Assembly: GCA_017465885.1 (NCBI GenBank)
Contig: JAFTVG010000021.1
Span: 1-64,000 of the forward strand
Direction: 5' to 3'
Length of the DNA: 64,000 nucleotides
Source of the DNA: Clostridia bacterium
GTDB lineage: Bacteria; Bacillota; Clostridia; Oscillospirales; CAG-272
Shown piece after piece: positions 9,105-18,608 of this stretch. The first letter of the stretch is position 1, and each line of letters opens with the position of its first letter. Both the position numbers and the translations under genes were made by a program. The notes under the pieces were generated by a model. The model was given only the letters and a program-made list of their open reading frames with translations, was not told the DNA's origin and did no database searches.

Positions 9105-10643
9105 ATGGATCTCGGTTATTATCGGATGACACCGTGGCGAAGGTTCATCTATAAAATTTCGCAATTTTTCAAAAATTTCGGACGTGGCTTTGCCGGCTTT
9201 TTTGGCAGGATCTTTCGCGCGATCGCTCACTTTTTTGTTGGCATTGGGCGCGGATTTAAGGAGTTCGGTCAAAATTTCTGGTACGGTGACGCTCTGACAA
9301 AATCCTCCCATGCTATTATGGGATTGAGCCACCTTTTCCGTGGGCAGATCGTTCGCGGTATCATCTACCTTTTGCTCGAAACGGCATTTGTGCTCTACAT
9401 GGTACTGTTTGGTGGCAATTATCTTGCCATGTGCTTTGAAAATTTCTTTAGCGGCGGTAACGTTGGACGTACTGAAACCTATGATTTTTGGAATCCGGAT
9501 GAAGGAATTTATGAAAAAATGGTAGGAGACAACTCCTTCCTCATTCTGCTTTACGGTATTTTAACTCTGTTCGTTATTATTTTCTTTATCATCTGCTACA
9601 TCAGCTGTGCCAAGGAAAGCTACGAGCTGGAGCAATGCCACATCATTGGCAAAAAGCCGCAGGCCTTCCGTCGCGACGTCAACAACCTGCTGGATAACAA
9701 ATTCCATCTGACGTTGCTCTTGCTGCCTATGGTCGGCTTGTTTGTTTTCACCATCGTTCCGCTCGTAACAATGGTCTTGATCGCCTTTACCAACTACGAT
9801 GCGGCACACGAGGTACCTCAGCACCTGTTCCAATGGGTTGGTTTTGATAACTTTAAGGATCTGTTTGCAGGCAACTCCGAGCTTGGCGCAACCTTCTGGC
9901 GCGTACTTGGTTGGACGCTGATATGGGCCGTTCTTGCAACCTTTACCAGCTACATCTTTGGCATGCTGCTGGCAATACTCATCAACCGCAAGGGCATCAA
10001 GCTCAAAAAGCTTTATCGTACGTTGTTTGTTGCAACTATTGCCGTTCCGCAGTTCGTATCTCTTTTGATCATGTCCAAAATGCTCGATACCGGCGGCGGT
10101 GTTCTCGGCTCGGGCGGTGGCATTATCACCCAACTTATCGAGCAAATTTTCGATTACCACCTCAAGTTTGGTATCGACATCAACACCACACGTATCTGCA
10201 TCGTTATTGTGAATATGTGGATCGGTGTTCCTTACAGTATGCTGATGTGTTCGGGAATTCTTATGAATATTCCGAGCGATCTTTACGAGTCGGCTCGTAT
10301 CGACGGAGCATCTCCCGCGCGCCGCTTCTTCAAGATCACGCTCCCTTATATGCTTTTTGTTACAGGCCCCTATCTCATTACGCAGTTTATCGGTAACATC
10401 AACAACTTTAACGTTATCTACCTGCTCAGTGGCGGCGGCCCCGGCGACATTATGCTTTATACCGACGGTGCAAAGGGCACAGACCTGCTCATCACCTGGC
10501 TGTATAAGCTCTCACTTGGTACCGACCGAAACTACAAGCTGGCATCGGTTATCGGTATTTTGGTATTTGTCATTTCCGCTGTGTTCAGTCTTATTGTTTA
10601 TAATAAGTCCTCGGCGGTGAAAGGAGAGGATGATTTCCAATGA
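9105..10643 (+). CDS. malF: Maltodextrin ABC transporter permease MalF
   Basis: A 512-residue membrane protein of the MalF family. A long N-terminal extension of basic/aromatic amphipathic segments (residues 1-70, with repeated Phe-Phe-Gly motifs) precedes the transmembrane core. The EAA loop that contacts the ATPase is ESARIDGASPARRFFKI (about residue 395). Start 9105 is supported by GAAGGAGG; the upstream in-frame codons overlap the malE stem-loop. It overlaps malG by four bases (ATGA), showing translational coupling. Confidence 0.92.
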   Translation: MDLGYYRMTPWRRFIYKISQFFKNFGRGFAGFFGRIFRAIAHFFVGIGRGFKEFGQNFWYGDALTKSSHAIMGLSHLFRGQIVRGIIYLLLETAFVLYMVLFGGNYLAMCFENFFSGGNVGRTETYDFWNPDEGIYEKMVGDNSFLILLYGILTLFVIIFFIICYISCAKESYELEQCHIIGKKPQAFRRDVNNLLDNKFHLTLLLLPMVGLFVFTIVPLVTMVLIAFTNYDAAHEVPQHLFQWVGFDNFKDLFAGNSELGATFWRVLGWTLIWAVLATFTSYIFGMLLAILINRKGIKLKKLYRTLFVATIAVPQFVSLLIMSKMLDTGGGVLGSGGGIITQLIEQIFDYHLKFGIDINTTRICIVIVNMWIGVPYSMLMCSGILMNIPSDLYESARIDGASPARRFFKITLPYMLFVTGPYLITQFIGNINNFNVIYLLSGGGPGDIMLYTDGAKGTDLLITWLYKLSLGTDRNYKLASVIGILVFVISAVFSLIVYNKSSAVKGEDDFQ

Positions 10644-11614
10644 GTACACCTATCAAAAACGAAAACGTTGCTCCAAAAGAGAATCAAGAACTTACCAATT
10701 GGCAAAAGATCGACCAAATGGAAGCTGAAATTGAAAAGAGCAAGCAGAAGAAAAAGCGCCGCGGCGGCATGAAGTTCAAAAGAATTTTCGGCGACACCGT
10801 AGGGCAGATCGTGCTGACTGTTCTTTCTATTATCTGGATCATTCCTCTTTTCTATCTGCTTGTGCAATCCTTCCGTAAGGAGCCGGGTGCGTGGTCACCT
10901 ACCTTCTTCCCGCAGGAATGGACGCTGGATAATTACAAGAGACTCTTTACCGAAACCAAGTTTTTGCAATGGTACGGCAACACCTTGCTCATTGCCGTAT
11001 GCAGCTGTATCATTACGACAGTATTCGTGCTTTCCGTGGCATATGTTTTCAGCCGTATGAAGTTTAAGGCAAAAAAGCCGATGATGAACATTATGCTCAT
11101 TTTGGGTATGTTCCCGGGCTTTATGAGTATGTCGGCAGTTTACTTCCTGCTCAAAATTCTCCTCCCCGATCACTACCAATCTCACCTGAGCTTGATCATT
11201 GTTTATTCGGCGGGCGCTGCACTCAGCTACTACATTGCAAAGGGATTTTTCGATACCGTTCCCAAGTCCTTGGATGAGGCAGCTCGTATCGACGGTGCAT
11301 CCCGTTTCCGCACCTTTTACAAAATTATTCTTCCCTTGAGCAAGTCCATCATTATCTACACCATTCTTACCTCTTTCATTGCTCCCTGGTGTGATTACAT
11401 TTTTGTATCCTACATTATGGCAGGCGTACCCGATACGGGCATGTATACCGTATCTCTGGGTATGTATAAATGGCTTGAGCGTGAAATGATCCAACAATAC
11501 TTCACTACCTTCTGTGCAGCTGCCGTTATCGTAGCGGTTCCCATAACCGGACTCTTTATGTGGTTGCAAAAATACTACGTTGAGGGCGTAACCGGTGGTG
11601 CAGTTAAGGGATAA
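10640..11614 (+). CDS. malG: Maltodextrin ABC transporter permease MalG
   Basis: A 324-residue inner-membrane permease with six predicted membrane spans after a charged cytoplasmic N-terminus rich in Lys/Glu (residues 1-50). The EAA loop is DEAARIDGASRFRTFYKI (about residue 215). It partners MalF and the ATPase encoded two genes downstream. The four-base overlap with malF and the 10-base gap to the amylase gene place it in a tight operon. Confidence 0.93.
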   Translation: MSTPIKNENVAPKENQELTNWQKIDQMEAEIEKSKQKKKRRGGMKFKRIFGDTVGQIVLTVLSIIWIIPLFYLLVQSFRKEPGAWSPTFFPQEWTLDNYKRLFTETKFLQWYGNTLLIAVCSCIITTVFVLSVAYVFSRMKFKAKKPMMNIMLILGMFPGFMSMSAVYFLLKILLPDHYQSHLSLIIVYSAGAALSYYIAKGFFDTVPKSLDEAARIDGASRFRTFYKIILPLSKSIIIYTILTSFIAPWCDYIFVSYIMAGVPDTGMYTVSLGMYKWLEREMIQQYFTTFCAAAVIVAVPITGLFMWLQKYYVEGVTGGAVKG

Positions 11615-11624
11615 GGAGGAACCT

Positions 11625-13211
11625 ATGAAAAAGATTCTTTCTATGCTTCTTCTGCTCGCTCTTCTTTTCACAACTCTCACCATGGGCGCTTGTAAGCCCG
11701 ACGATGAGAATGGGGAAGAGGATAAGGTAACACTGAACATCATTGATGATCACTATCGCAATTGGTACGAGATTTTTGTTCATAGCTATTTCGACACCAA
11801 CAACGATGGTATCGGTGATCTCAACGGTGTAACCGCAAAGCTCGATTACATTCAGGAGATGGGCTACAACGGCATTTGGCTGATGCCCATTCATCCCTCT
11901 CCCACCTATCACAAATATGACGTGACCGACTATTACGCGATCGATCCCGATTACGGCACGCTTGAGGACTTTAAAAACCTGGTTGACGAAGCGCACAAGC
12001 GCGGTATTCGCGTTATTATCGATTTGGTGGTAAACCACAGCAGTGACGGACATCCTTGGTTTACCGAGGCATGCAGCTACATTCGTCAAAACGGTGAGCC
12101 CGGTGGCAAATACGGCGATTTTTACAATTTCCGCATTACCTCCAACGGTGCTTATCACAAGGTCAGCGGTACGCAATACTCCTATGAGGGACAATTCTGG
12201 AGCGGTATGCCCGATCTGAACCTCAGCAGTGAGAACGTAAGAGCCGAGATCAAAAATATTATGAAGTATTGGCTCCTCGATTACAACGTTGACGGCTTCC
12301 GCTTGGATGCAGTTACCAGCTACTACACAGGCAACCTGCAAGGCAACATCGATTTTCTCGCGTGGCTGAGCACCGCGGCAAAGGCAATCAAGCCCTCGGC
12401 TTACATTGTTGGTGAAGCTTGGGTAGGTGATGACTATACCATCAATCGCTACTACGAGAGCGGATGCGATAGCTTCTTCCTCTTTACCGGTTCACAGGCA
12501 GGCGGCAGCATTGCCACAGCCGTTAAGCAGAGCAACGGTGAGGCGGTTGGCAAGCTTTTCGTTGAGCTGCAAGAAACCTATGGCAGCGATGCCATTCTCG
12601 CTCCCTTCCTCGGCAACCACGATACCATGCGCCCCGGCAGCTTTATGCCCGGTGTTGATAACCTTAAAATGGCAGCAGGCGTGCTTTCTATGATGAATGG
12701 CGGTACCTTTGTTTACTATGGCGAGGAGATCGGTATGATCAGCAAGGGCGGCAACAACTCCGACCCTGCAAAGCGCATTGCTATGAAGTGGGAAGCTAAG
12801 AACATTTATGAAGGATGCTGTTATCTCCCACCCGAGGGAACTCCCGTTGACGAGACCTCTTACTATTATCCCTCTGTTGCCGAGCAAGCAGCAGATCCCG
12901 GCAGCATTCTCAACTACTACAAGGCAGCTATGGAGCTGCGCAACCGTTTCCCCTCGATTGCGCGCGGCACGGTGACCTATTACCCCGAGGGACAAAACGG
13001 TTACATTTGTGTAATCACCAAAGAATATCAAGGCGAAAAAATGACGATCGTTTTCAATATGGATACCTTTGAGCAGACCGTAACGCTGAATCAGGATATG
13101 CTTGGTTACACCGAGCTCGTTGGCGAGTTGTATGCTGCGGGCGGTGAATTTTCTTTCGATGAGAGCGGAGCACTCGTTATGCCTCCGCAGTCGATAGCAA
13201 TTTTTCAGTAA
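11625..13211 (+). CDS. Secreted alpha-amylase family lipoprotein (GH13)
   Basis: A 528-residue GH13 enzyme with a lipoprotein signal (Cys about residue 22 in TMGACKPD). The barrel motifs are clear: DLVVNHSS (region I), GFRLDAV with the nucleophile Asp near residue 227 (region II), GEAW with the acid/base Glu near 263 (region III), and LGNHD with the third acid near 330 (region IV). The C-terminal domain (about 430-528) is an all-beta GH13 tail. AAGGAGG precedes ATG 11625. Anchored outside the membrane, it would cut starch to maltodextrins next to MalE. Exact specificity (amylase, neopullulanase or oligo-glucosidase) cannot be told by eye. Confidence 0.9.
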   Translation: MKKILSMLLLLALLFTTLTMGACKPDDENGEEDKVTLNIIDDHYRNWYEIFVHSYFDTNNDGIGDLNGVTAKLDYIQEMGYNGIWLMPIHPSPTYHKYDVTDYYAIDPDYGTLEDFKNLVDEAHKRGIRVIIDLVVNHSSDGHPWFTEACSYIRQNGEPGGKYGDFYNFRITSNGAYHKVSGTQYSYEGQFWSGMPDLNLSSENVRAEIKNIMKYWLLDYNVDGFRLDAVTSYYTGNLQGNIDFLAWLSTAAKAIKPSAYIVGEAWVGDDYTINRYYESGCDSFFLFTGSQAGGSIATAVKQSNGEAVGKLFVELQETYGSDAILAPFLGNHDTMRPGSFMPGVDNLKMAAGVLSMMNGGTFVYYGEEIGMISKGGNNSDPAKRIAMKWEAKNIYEGCCYLPPEGTPVDETSYYYPSVAEQAADPGSILNYYKAAMELRNRFPSIARGTVTYYPEGQNGYICVITKEYQGEKMTIVFNMDTFEQTVTLNQDMLGYTELVGELYAAGGEFSFDESGALVMPPQSIAIFQ

Positions 13212-13223
13212 GGAGAAAATGTT

Positions 13224-15113
13224 ATGGCAAGTTTGTCACTAAAACATATTTTCAAGGTATATGACGGAGGCGTAAAGGCAGTAAACGACTTCTGTATGGA
13301 TATTGACGATAAGGAATTTATCGTGTTCGTTGGTCCTTCGGGTTGCGGCAAATCCACCACGCTACGTATGATTGCAGGACTTGAAGAGATTACCGCGGGC
13401 GAGCTTCGTATCGATAACGAAATCGTAAACGATTTTGAACCTAAGGATAGAAACATTGCAATGGTATTCCAAAACTATGCTCTCTATCCCCATATGAGCG
13501 TTTATGAGAATATGGCATTCTCACTGCGCACCATTCATATGCCCAATGATCAAATTCACGAAAAGGTAATGGAAGCTGCAGAGATCCTCGGCATCACCGA
13601 GTATCTCGAAAGAAAGCCCAAGGCACTCTCCGGCGGTCAACGTCAAAGAGTTGCACTCGGACGCGCCATCGTTCGTCAACCCAAGGTATTTCTGCTTGAC
13701 GAGCCCCTTTCCAACCTGGATGCAAAGCTGCGTGCCGCAATGAGAGCCGAGATCTCTCGCCTGCACGAAAAGCTCGGTACAACCTTTATCTACGTTACCC
13801 ACGACCAGGTAGAGGCAATGACCATGGGCTCCCGTATCGTTGTTATGAAGGACGGCTACGTTCAACAAATCGATACCCCCATCAATCTTTACAAATATCC
13901 CGATAATATGTTCGTTGCCGGCTTTATCGGCACACCGCAAATGAACTTTTTCGACGGTACCGTTACCAAAACGGGGCAGGACGTTCAGTTTACGCTCGAT
14001 TGCGGCACTACCGTAGATATGAAGTACATCCAAGCCGATAAGATCCCCGTTAAGTATATGGACGGTGCACATAAGATCGTATTCGGTATTCGTCCCGATG
14101 ACGTACGTGTTTACAACAAGAACAATTATAATGACGGTTCTTGGGCAGCTGCAAAGGCAGTTGTCAGTGTAGTAGAGGTTTTGGGCGGCGAGACGCTCAT
14201 TTATGCAAACCTCAATCTCGATACCCCCGATGCACAAAGCGGTGCCATCATCATCAAGGCAAACCCCGATACCGAGGTTCGCCGCGGCGACATCATCGAT
14301 ATTGAGATCTCCCGTCGTAAGTTCCACGTTTTCGATAAGGACACCGAAAAGAGCATTCGCAGAAGAATTCCTGAGGAGAACGTTATCTTAGCATCGATCG
14401 CCGGTGGTACGCTCAGCTTTGAGGCAGAAAGCTTCCGCCTGCCTGCAGCCGTTCAGTGCGCAGATAGCAAGAATGCTGAAATCTCCATGCCCGTTAGTGC
14501 TCTTACGCTTGGTGAAGGCAACGGACACGCAAAGGTACAGTGGATCGAGACCATCGAAGGCAAAACGCTTTACTTCCTTAAGGTGGGCAGCTTAACACTG
14601 TTCTCCTTGGAGCAGGGCGAGGCAAGATTTGCCGTTGGTGATGATGTTCAATTTGATATTGACTTTACCCAAATGGCAATCGAGTCTCTCGGTGTTACGC
14701 CTCTGTCGCTCACCAACACGCTTGACGGTATCTTTACAAAGGTTAAGGACAAGTCTCGCAAGTTCTACCACTTCTATATGAACGTGGGAGAGGCAAAGCT
14801 TGTTCCTACCGATAGCATTTGTGAAAAGGTATTTGCTTGCAAGGGCAATAAGATCTTCCACACGCCGCTTGAATATATCGTTGAGGCAAAGTATTTGACA
14901 GTGGCACCTCATACCGAGGGCGCAGAAAACGTTCTGGTTGGTAAGGTTCTTGAGATCTTGGACTACGGTCGTGCAAAATATGCCGTTATCGACGTATACG
15001 GTCAAAAGCTGATTGCCGCGTATAACGGCAACGTTGGAGAGACTGTTGACGTCACCGTTCCCGTAGAGGCAGTTACCATTAAGGATAAATCCATCGATAT
15101 TATTATCGTATAA
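13224..15113 (+). CDS. Sugar ABC transporter ATPase of MalK/MsmX type with long C-terminal extension
   Basis: Energises MalEFG. Residues 1-370 are a standard MalK: Walker A GPSGCGKST (about 38-46), Q-loop, signature LSGGQRQRVALGRAIV, Walker B VFLLDEP, switch His in THDQVEAM, then the TOBE/OB regulatory domain. At 629 residues it is about 250 longer than the family. The extra segment (about 375-629) is not a second ATPase; it has beta-strand patterns and a final stretch (VLVGKVLEILDYGRAKYAVI to the end) that resembles another TOBE-like barrel. Start 13224 has TAAGGAG upstream. It is the last gene of the operon. Confidence 0.9.
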   Translation: MASLSLKHIFKVYDGGVKAVNDFCMDIDDKEFIVFVGPSGCGKSTTLRMIAGLEEITAGELRIDNEIVNDFEPKDRNIAMVFQNYALYPHMSVYENMAFSLRTIHMPNDQIHEKVMEAAEILGITEYLERKPKALSGGQRQRVALGRAIVRQPKVFLLDEPLSNLDAKLRAAMRAEISRLHEKLGTTFIYVTHDQVEAMTMGSRIVVMKDGYVQQIDTPINLYKYPDNMFVAGFIGTPQMNFFDGTVTKTGQDVQFTLDCGTTVDMKYIQADKIPVKYMDGAHKIVFGIRPDDVRVYNKNNYNDGSWAAAKAVVSVVEVLGGETLIYANLNLDTPDAQSGAIIIKANPDTEVRRGDIIDIEISRRKFHVFDKDTEKSIRRRIPEENVILASIAGGTLSFEAESFRLPAAVQCADSKNAEISMPVSALTLGEGNGHAKVQWIETIEGKTLYFLKVGSLTLFSLEQGEARFAVGDDVQFDIDFTQMAIESLGVTPLSLTNTLDGIFTKVKDKSRKFYHFYMNVGEAKLVPTDSICEKVFACKGNKIFHTPLEYIVEAKYLTVAPHTEGAENVLVGKVLEILDYGRAKYAVIDVYGQKLIAAYNGNVGETVDVTVPVEAVTIKDKSIDIIIV

Positions 15114-15196
15114 GACAAGTCAACATAAAGAAAGCCTCCGATGCCAAAGCGTGATGTCCTTAAAGGAGAAATCACAAACAACCGAATAGGACAACA

Positions 15197-15238
15197 AAAA
15201 CCGTACAGAATTCAGAAATGAGTCCTGTACGGTTTTCT
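15197..15238 (+). terminator. Terminator of the maltodextrin operon
   Basis: AAAACCGTACAG (15197-15208) pairs perfectly with CTGTACGGTTTT (15225-15236), a 12-base stem with a 16-base loop. Confidence 0.8.
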
Positions 15239-15279
15239 GCGTTTTGATACGATGCTTGGGGGCAAATACCCTCAAAAAA

Positions 15280-15327
15280 CGGACACGTCATCTTGGTTTT
15301 CACCAAAAGGACGTGTCCGCCTTTTTT
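15280..15327. terminator. Second terminator behind the maltodextrin operon
   Basis: CGGACACGTC (15280-15289) pairs with GACGTGTCCG (15310-15319), flanked by AAAAAA and CCTTTTTT, so it could work in both directions. The GGACAC core resembles the terminators at 24736 and 26186. Confidence 0.75.
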
Positions 15328-15329
15328 AA

Positions 15330-15392
15330 TCCTTCCAAAGTTTTTGGAAAAGGGTACGGGGAAAACCCTTTTTTCAAAAAGGTTGCGATTGA
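15330..15392 (+). repeat. Dispersed hairpin repeat, copy A
   Basis: Carries the family signature CTTCCAAAGTTTTTGG followed by an AACCCTTTTTTCAAAAAGGTT hairpin core; the third (GGGGCAAAGCCCC) part is missing. See the other copies at 28902, 33660, 50543, 53561 and 56531. Confidence 0.6.
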
Positions 15393-15466
15393 CACGAAAT
15401 TTTATTTGTTATTTTGTAATGCCAAAAACCAATTTGATCATATTTGCTGAAATGACCAAATTAAAC

Positions 15467-15495
15467 TTGACGTGCGATAAAATTGGTGATATACT
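15467..15495 (+). promoter_or_regulatory. Promoter of the fic-hsd operon
   Basis: TTGACG (15467-15472), 17-base spacer, TATACT (15490-15495); start expected near 15502, 30 bases before the fic start codon. Confidence 0.75.
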
Positions 15496-15531
15496 ATAGT
15501 ACAGATAAAAACAATGTAATATGAGGTTGTT

Positions 15532-16590
15532 ATGCGTAATTACAATTACCAAAACAAATGGCAAAAGCTACTGACACCCGAGATCGTGTCGCTATTGACG
15601 CAAATTCACGAATACAAGGGCGAGCAGACCTTATTTATAGAAGCAAAAGCTGATGCACTAACTCAACTTGTTGAGATAGCAAAAATACAAAGTACTGAGG
15701 CATCAAATAAAATCGAAGGTATTTACACATCCGACGATCGCCTTAAAAGCCTTGTAACCAATAAAACGACACCGAGAACGAGAAACGAGCAGGAGATTGC
15801 AGGCTACCGTGACGTGCTTTCAACAATACATGAAAGCCATGACTTCATTCCCGTAAAGCCGTCAATTATATTGCAGCTTCACCGTGATCTGTATAAATTC
15901 AGCGGCAAAAATATTGGCGGCTCATACAAAGGGGCTGACAATGTGATTGCAGAAGAAGACAATGAAGGCAACAAACAAGTTCGTTTCAATCCGGTACCCG
16001 CGTGGGAAACTCCGGCGGCAATCAATGCAATCTGCGAAGCGTTTGACGAAATTTTAGCTGGGACCGATGCAGATCCGCTTCTTATCATACCAATGTTCAT
16101 ACTGGACTTTCTGTGCATTCACCCCTTCAATGACGGAAACGGCAGAATGAGTCGATTGCTCACGCTCTTGCTTCTGTATCGCGCGGGTTATATCGTCGGT
16201 AAGTATGTCAGTATCGAAAAAATGATTGAGCAGACAAAAGAAACCTATTATGAGGCTCTGCAAAATAGCTCCGCATATTGGCACGATGACAAAAACGACT
16301 ACATTCCCTTCGTACAGTATACGCTTGGCGTGGTAGTTGCCGCATATCGTGAGTTCTCGTCGAGAGTAAAGCTCATTGCTGCAAGCAATATGTCCAAACC
16401 CGAACGCATCAGGGAGATTATCAAAGACACTCTCGGTAAAATAACAAAAACCGAAATCATGCAAAAATGTCCTGATATCAGCCAAGTCACGGTGCAAAGA
16501 GCACTGAATGACTTGGTATCAAGCGGAGAAATCCTCAAAATCGGCGGCGGTCGCTACACCGCATATATGTGGAATCACGAAAAGGAGTAA
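15532..16590 (+). CDS. fic: Fic family protein (probable AMP-transferase) of the restriction operon
   Basis: A 352-residue class II Fic protein. The N-terminal DUF4172-like segment carries the inhibitory helix motif S-x-x-x-E-G (SNKIEG, about residues 59-64). The Fic core has HPFNDGNGRMSR (about residue 199), with the catalytic His and the nucleotide-binding loop intact. The C-terminus (from about 290) is a winged-helix domain (TKTEIMQKCPDISQVTVQRAL). Such proteins modify target proteins with AMP from ATP and are kept silent by the inhibitory Glu. It ends 3 bases before hsdM and shares its promoter, so it belongs to the restriction-modification operon. The target is unknown. Confidence 0.9.
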   Translation: MRNYNYQNKWQKLLTPEIVSLLTQIHEYKGEQTLFIEAKADALTQLVEIAKIQSTEASNKIEGIYTSDDRLKSLVTNKTTPRTRNEQEIAGYRDVLSTIHESHDFIPVKPSIILQLHRDLYKFSGKNIGGSYKGADNVIAEEDNEGNKQVRFNPVPAWETPAAINAICEAFDEILAGTDADPLLIIPMFILDFLCIHPFNDGNGRMSRLLTLLLLYRAGYIVGKYVSIEKMIEQTKETYYEALQNSSAYWHDDKNDYIPFVQYTLGVVVAAYREFSSRVKLIAASNMSKPERIREIIKDTLGKITKTEIMQKCPDISQVTVQRALNDLVSSGEILKIGGGRYTAYMWNHEKE

Positions 16591-16593
16591 AAT

Positions 16594-18090
16594 ATGATTA
16601 CAGGCGAACTGAAAAATAGAATTGACGGACTTTGGGATGTGTTTGCAGCAGGCGGACTTGTCAATCCTCTTGACGTTATTGAGCAGGTTACCTACCTTAT
16701 GTTTATTCGCGACCTTGACGATACCGATAATCTTCGCGCCAAAGAAGCGGTCATGCTTGGACTTCCTCATAAGAGTATTTTTGCCGAAAAAGTAAAGGTC
16801 GGCGATCGCGAAATCGACGGCAATCAGCTAAAATGGTCGGTGTTCCACGACTTCCCGGCAGGCAAGATGTATTCAACCGTTCAGGAGTGGGTTTTCCCGT
16901 TTATCAAGGGGCTTCATGACGATAAGGATAGCGCATATTCCAAATATATGGATGATGCGATCTTCAAAATCCCTACGCCCTTGCTTCTCGATAAAATCGT
17001 CACCATTCTTGACGATATCTACGCGCAAATGGCGCAGATCAAGGACAGCGACATCCGCGGTGACGTTTACGAATATCTGCTTTCCAAGATCTCGCAGTCG
17101 GGTCTGAACGGTCAGTTCCGCACCCCGCGCCACATCATTCGTATGATGGTAGAGCTGATGGATCCGGGGGCTGATGAGATCATCTGCGACCCTGCTTGTG
17201 GTACGTCGGGATTCCTTGTTGCCGCAGGCGACTATCTCAAGGAAAAGCGCAAAGAGGAGATCTTCTATAGCAGACAGAAGAAGGCGCACTATATGAACGG
17301 CATGTTCCACGGATACGATATGGACAGAACCATGCTCCGTATCGGCGCGATGAATATGATGACGCACGGCGTGGACAATCCCTATATCGAGTACCGTGAC
17401 AGCTTGTCCGATCAGAACCCCGATAAGGAGAAATATTCTCTGATTCTGGCAAATCCCCCGTTCAAGGGCAGCCTTGACTATGATACCGTTTCCGCAGATC
17501 TTCTCAAGGTTTGCAAGACCAAAAAGACCGAGCTTCTGTTTCTTGCATTGATGCTCCGTATGCTCCGTGTTGGTGGCAGATGTGCGGTTATCGTTCCCGA
17601 CGGCGTGCTGTTCGGATCTTCTACAGCGCATAAGGCAATCCGCAAGGCGATCGTTGATGACAACCGCCTGGAAGCCGTTATTTCCATGCCCTCGGGCGTG
17701 TTCAAGCCCTATGCAGGAGTGTCAACTGGTATTCTGATCTTCACAAAGACCGGACACGGCGGCACAGACAAGGTTTGGTTCTACGATATGCAAGCCGACG
17801 GCTTCAGCCTTGACGATAAGCGCAGCGAAATCAAGGAAAATGATATCCCCGACATTGTTGCGCGGTTCCATAACCTCGAAGCGGAAACCGACCGCGCACG
17901 CACCGAAAAGTCCTTCTTTGTGCCGAAAGACGAGATCGTAGGAAATGAGTACGATCTGTCCATCAACAAGTACAAAAAGACCGAATACAAGCCCGTGGAG
18001 TACGCGCCTACCGCAGAGATCATGGCAGAACTACATGAGCTTGAAATGGAGATTACAAAGGGACTGGCGGAATTGGAGGAATTGCTTTAA
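16594..18090 (+). CDS. hsdM: Type I restriction-modification DNA methyltransferase subunit
   Basis: A 498-residue N6-adenine methyltransferase subunit. The N-terminal HsdM helical domain (residues 1-130) precedes the SAM-binding motif DPACGTSGF (about residue 199) and the catalytic NPPF (about 288). With two HsdS-type target domains it would methylate host DNA, and with HsdR it would cut unmodified DNA. AAGGAG lies before the start. Its stop codon overlaps the next ATG by one base. Confidence 0.95.
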   Translation: MITGELKNRIDGLWDVFAAGGLVNPLDVIEQVTYLMFIRDLDDTDNLRAKEAVMLGLPHKSIFAEKVKVGDREIDGNQLKWSVFHDFPAGKMYSTVQEWVFPFIKGLHDDKDSAYSKYMDDAIFKIPTPLLLDKIVTILDDIYAQMAQIKDSDIRGDVYEYLLSKISQSGLNGQFRTPRHIIRMMVELMDPGADEIICDPACGTSGFLVAAGDYLKEKRKEEIFYSRQKKAHYMNGMFHGYDMDRTMLRIGAMNMMTHGVDNPYIEYRDSLSDQNPDKEKYSLILANPPFKGSLDYDTVSADLLKVCKTKKTELLFLALMLRMLRVGGRCAVIVPDGVLFGSSTAHKAIRKAIVDDNRLEAVISMPSGVFKPYAGVSTGILIFTKTGHGGTDKVWFYDMQADGFSLDDKRSEIKENDIPDIVARFHNLEAETDRARTEKSFFVPKDEIVGNEYDLSINKYKKTEYKPVEYAPTAEIMAELHELEMEITKGLAELEELL

Positions 18091-18608
18091 TGGGTAAAAA
18101 GGATAGAACAACGATTGTGAACAACATAAACGAGTTAAATCTTGAAATTGATTATGATAAGCTTGCGGAAGCGATTGTAAAAGCGCAAAAAAAGAGTGAG
18201 GAAAAGCCTGTATCAAACAATAAAATTGGCTTTTGGAAAGCAGTTTGGCTTATCATCATCAACAAAGAAGAAAAAACAGGAACACGAACGGCAGCTCTTC
18301 TTGCAAGTGTGATGGGAAAACTTTTTAATGGCATCGCATTGATAGGAGTTTTGCTGTGTATAGGTTTTATTTGTGCCGCAATTTTTGGATTAGACTGGAC
18401 CGGATCAGCATCTACAATAATATTACAAGCGGTAGCGCTAATTATTATGGTAGTAACCGCTGCATCGCTGTCTCTGATTTTTAGAGGTATGGCCAATGAA
18501 ATAAATCAAGAGAATGATAGAAACTATATTATGAACCTGTTTTTTGGACTGGCAAGCCTTGCATCGTTGATTGTGGCGTTGGTGGCGCTTTTTAAGGAGA
18601 TGGGATGA
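18090..18608 (+). CDS. Small membrane protein of unknown function inside the hsd operon
   Basis: 172 residues; family not recognised. Residues 1-70 are hydrophilic and charged (NNINELNLEIDYDKLAEAI, then Lys-rich), followed by three strongly hydrophobic helices at about 78-100, 105-128 and 145-168, so it is an inner-membrane protein with a cytoplasmic N-terminal part. GGAGGA lies 9 bases before the start. It overlaps hsdM by one base and hsdS by a few bases, so it is translated with them and is unlikely to be a chance insertion. An accessory effector or anchor for the defence operon is an inference only. Confidence 0.75.
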   Translation: MGKKDRTTIVNNINELNLEIDYDKLAEAIVKAQKKSEEKPVSNNKIGFWKAVWLIIINKEEKTGTRTAALLASVMGKLFNGIALIGVLLCIGFICAAIFGLDWTGSASTIILQAVALIIMVVTAASLSLIFRGMANEINQENDRNYIMNLFFGLASLASLIVALVALFKEMG

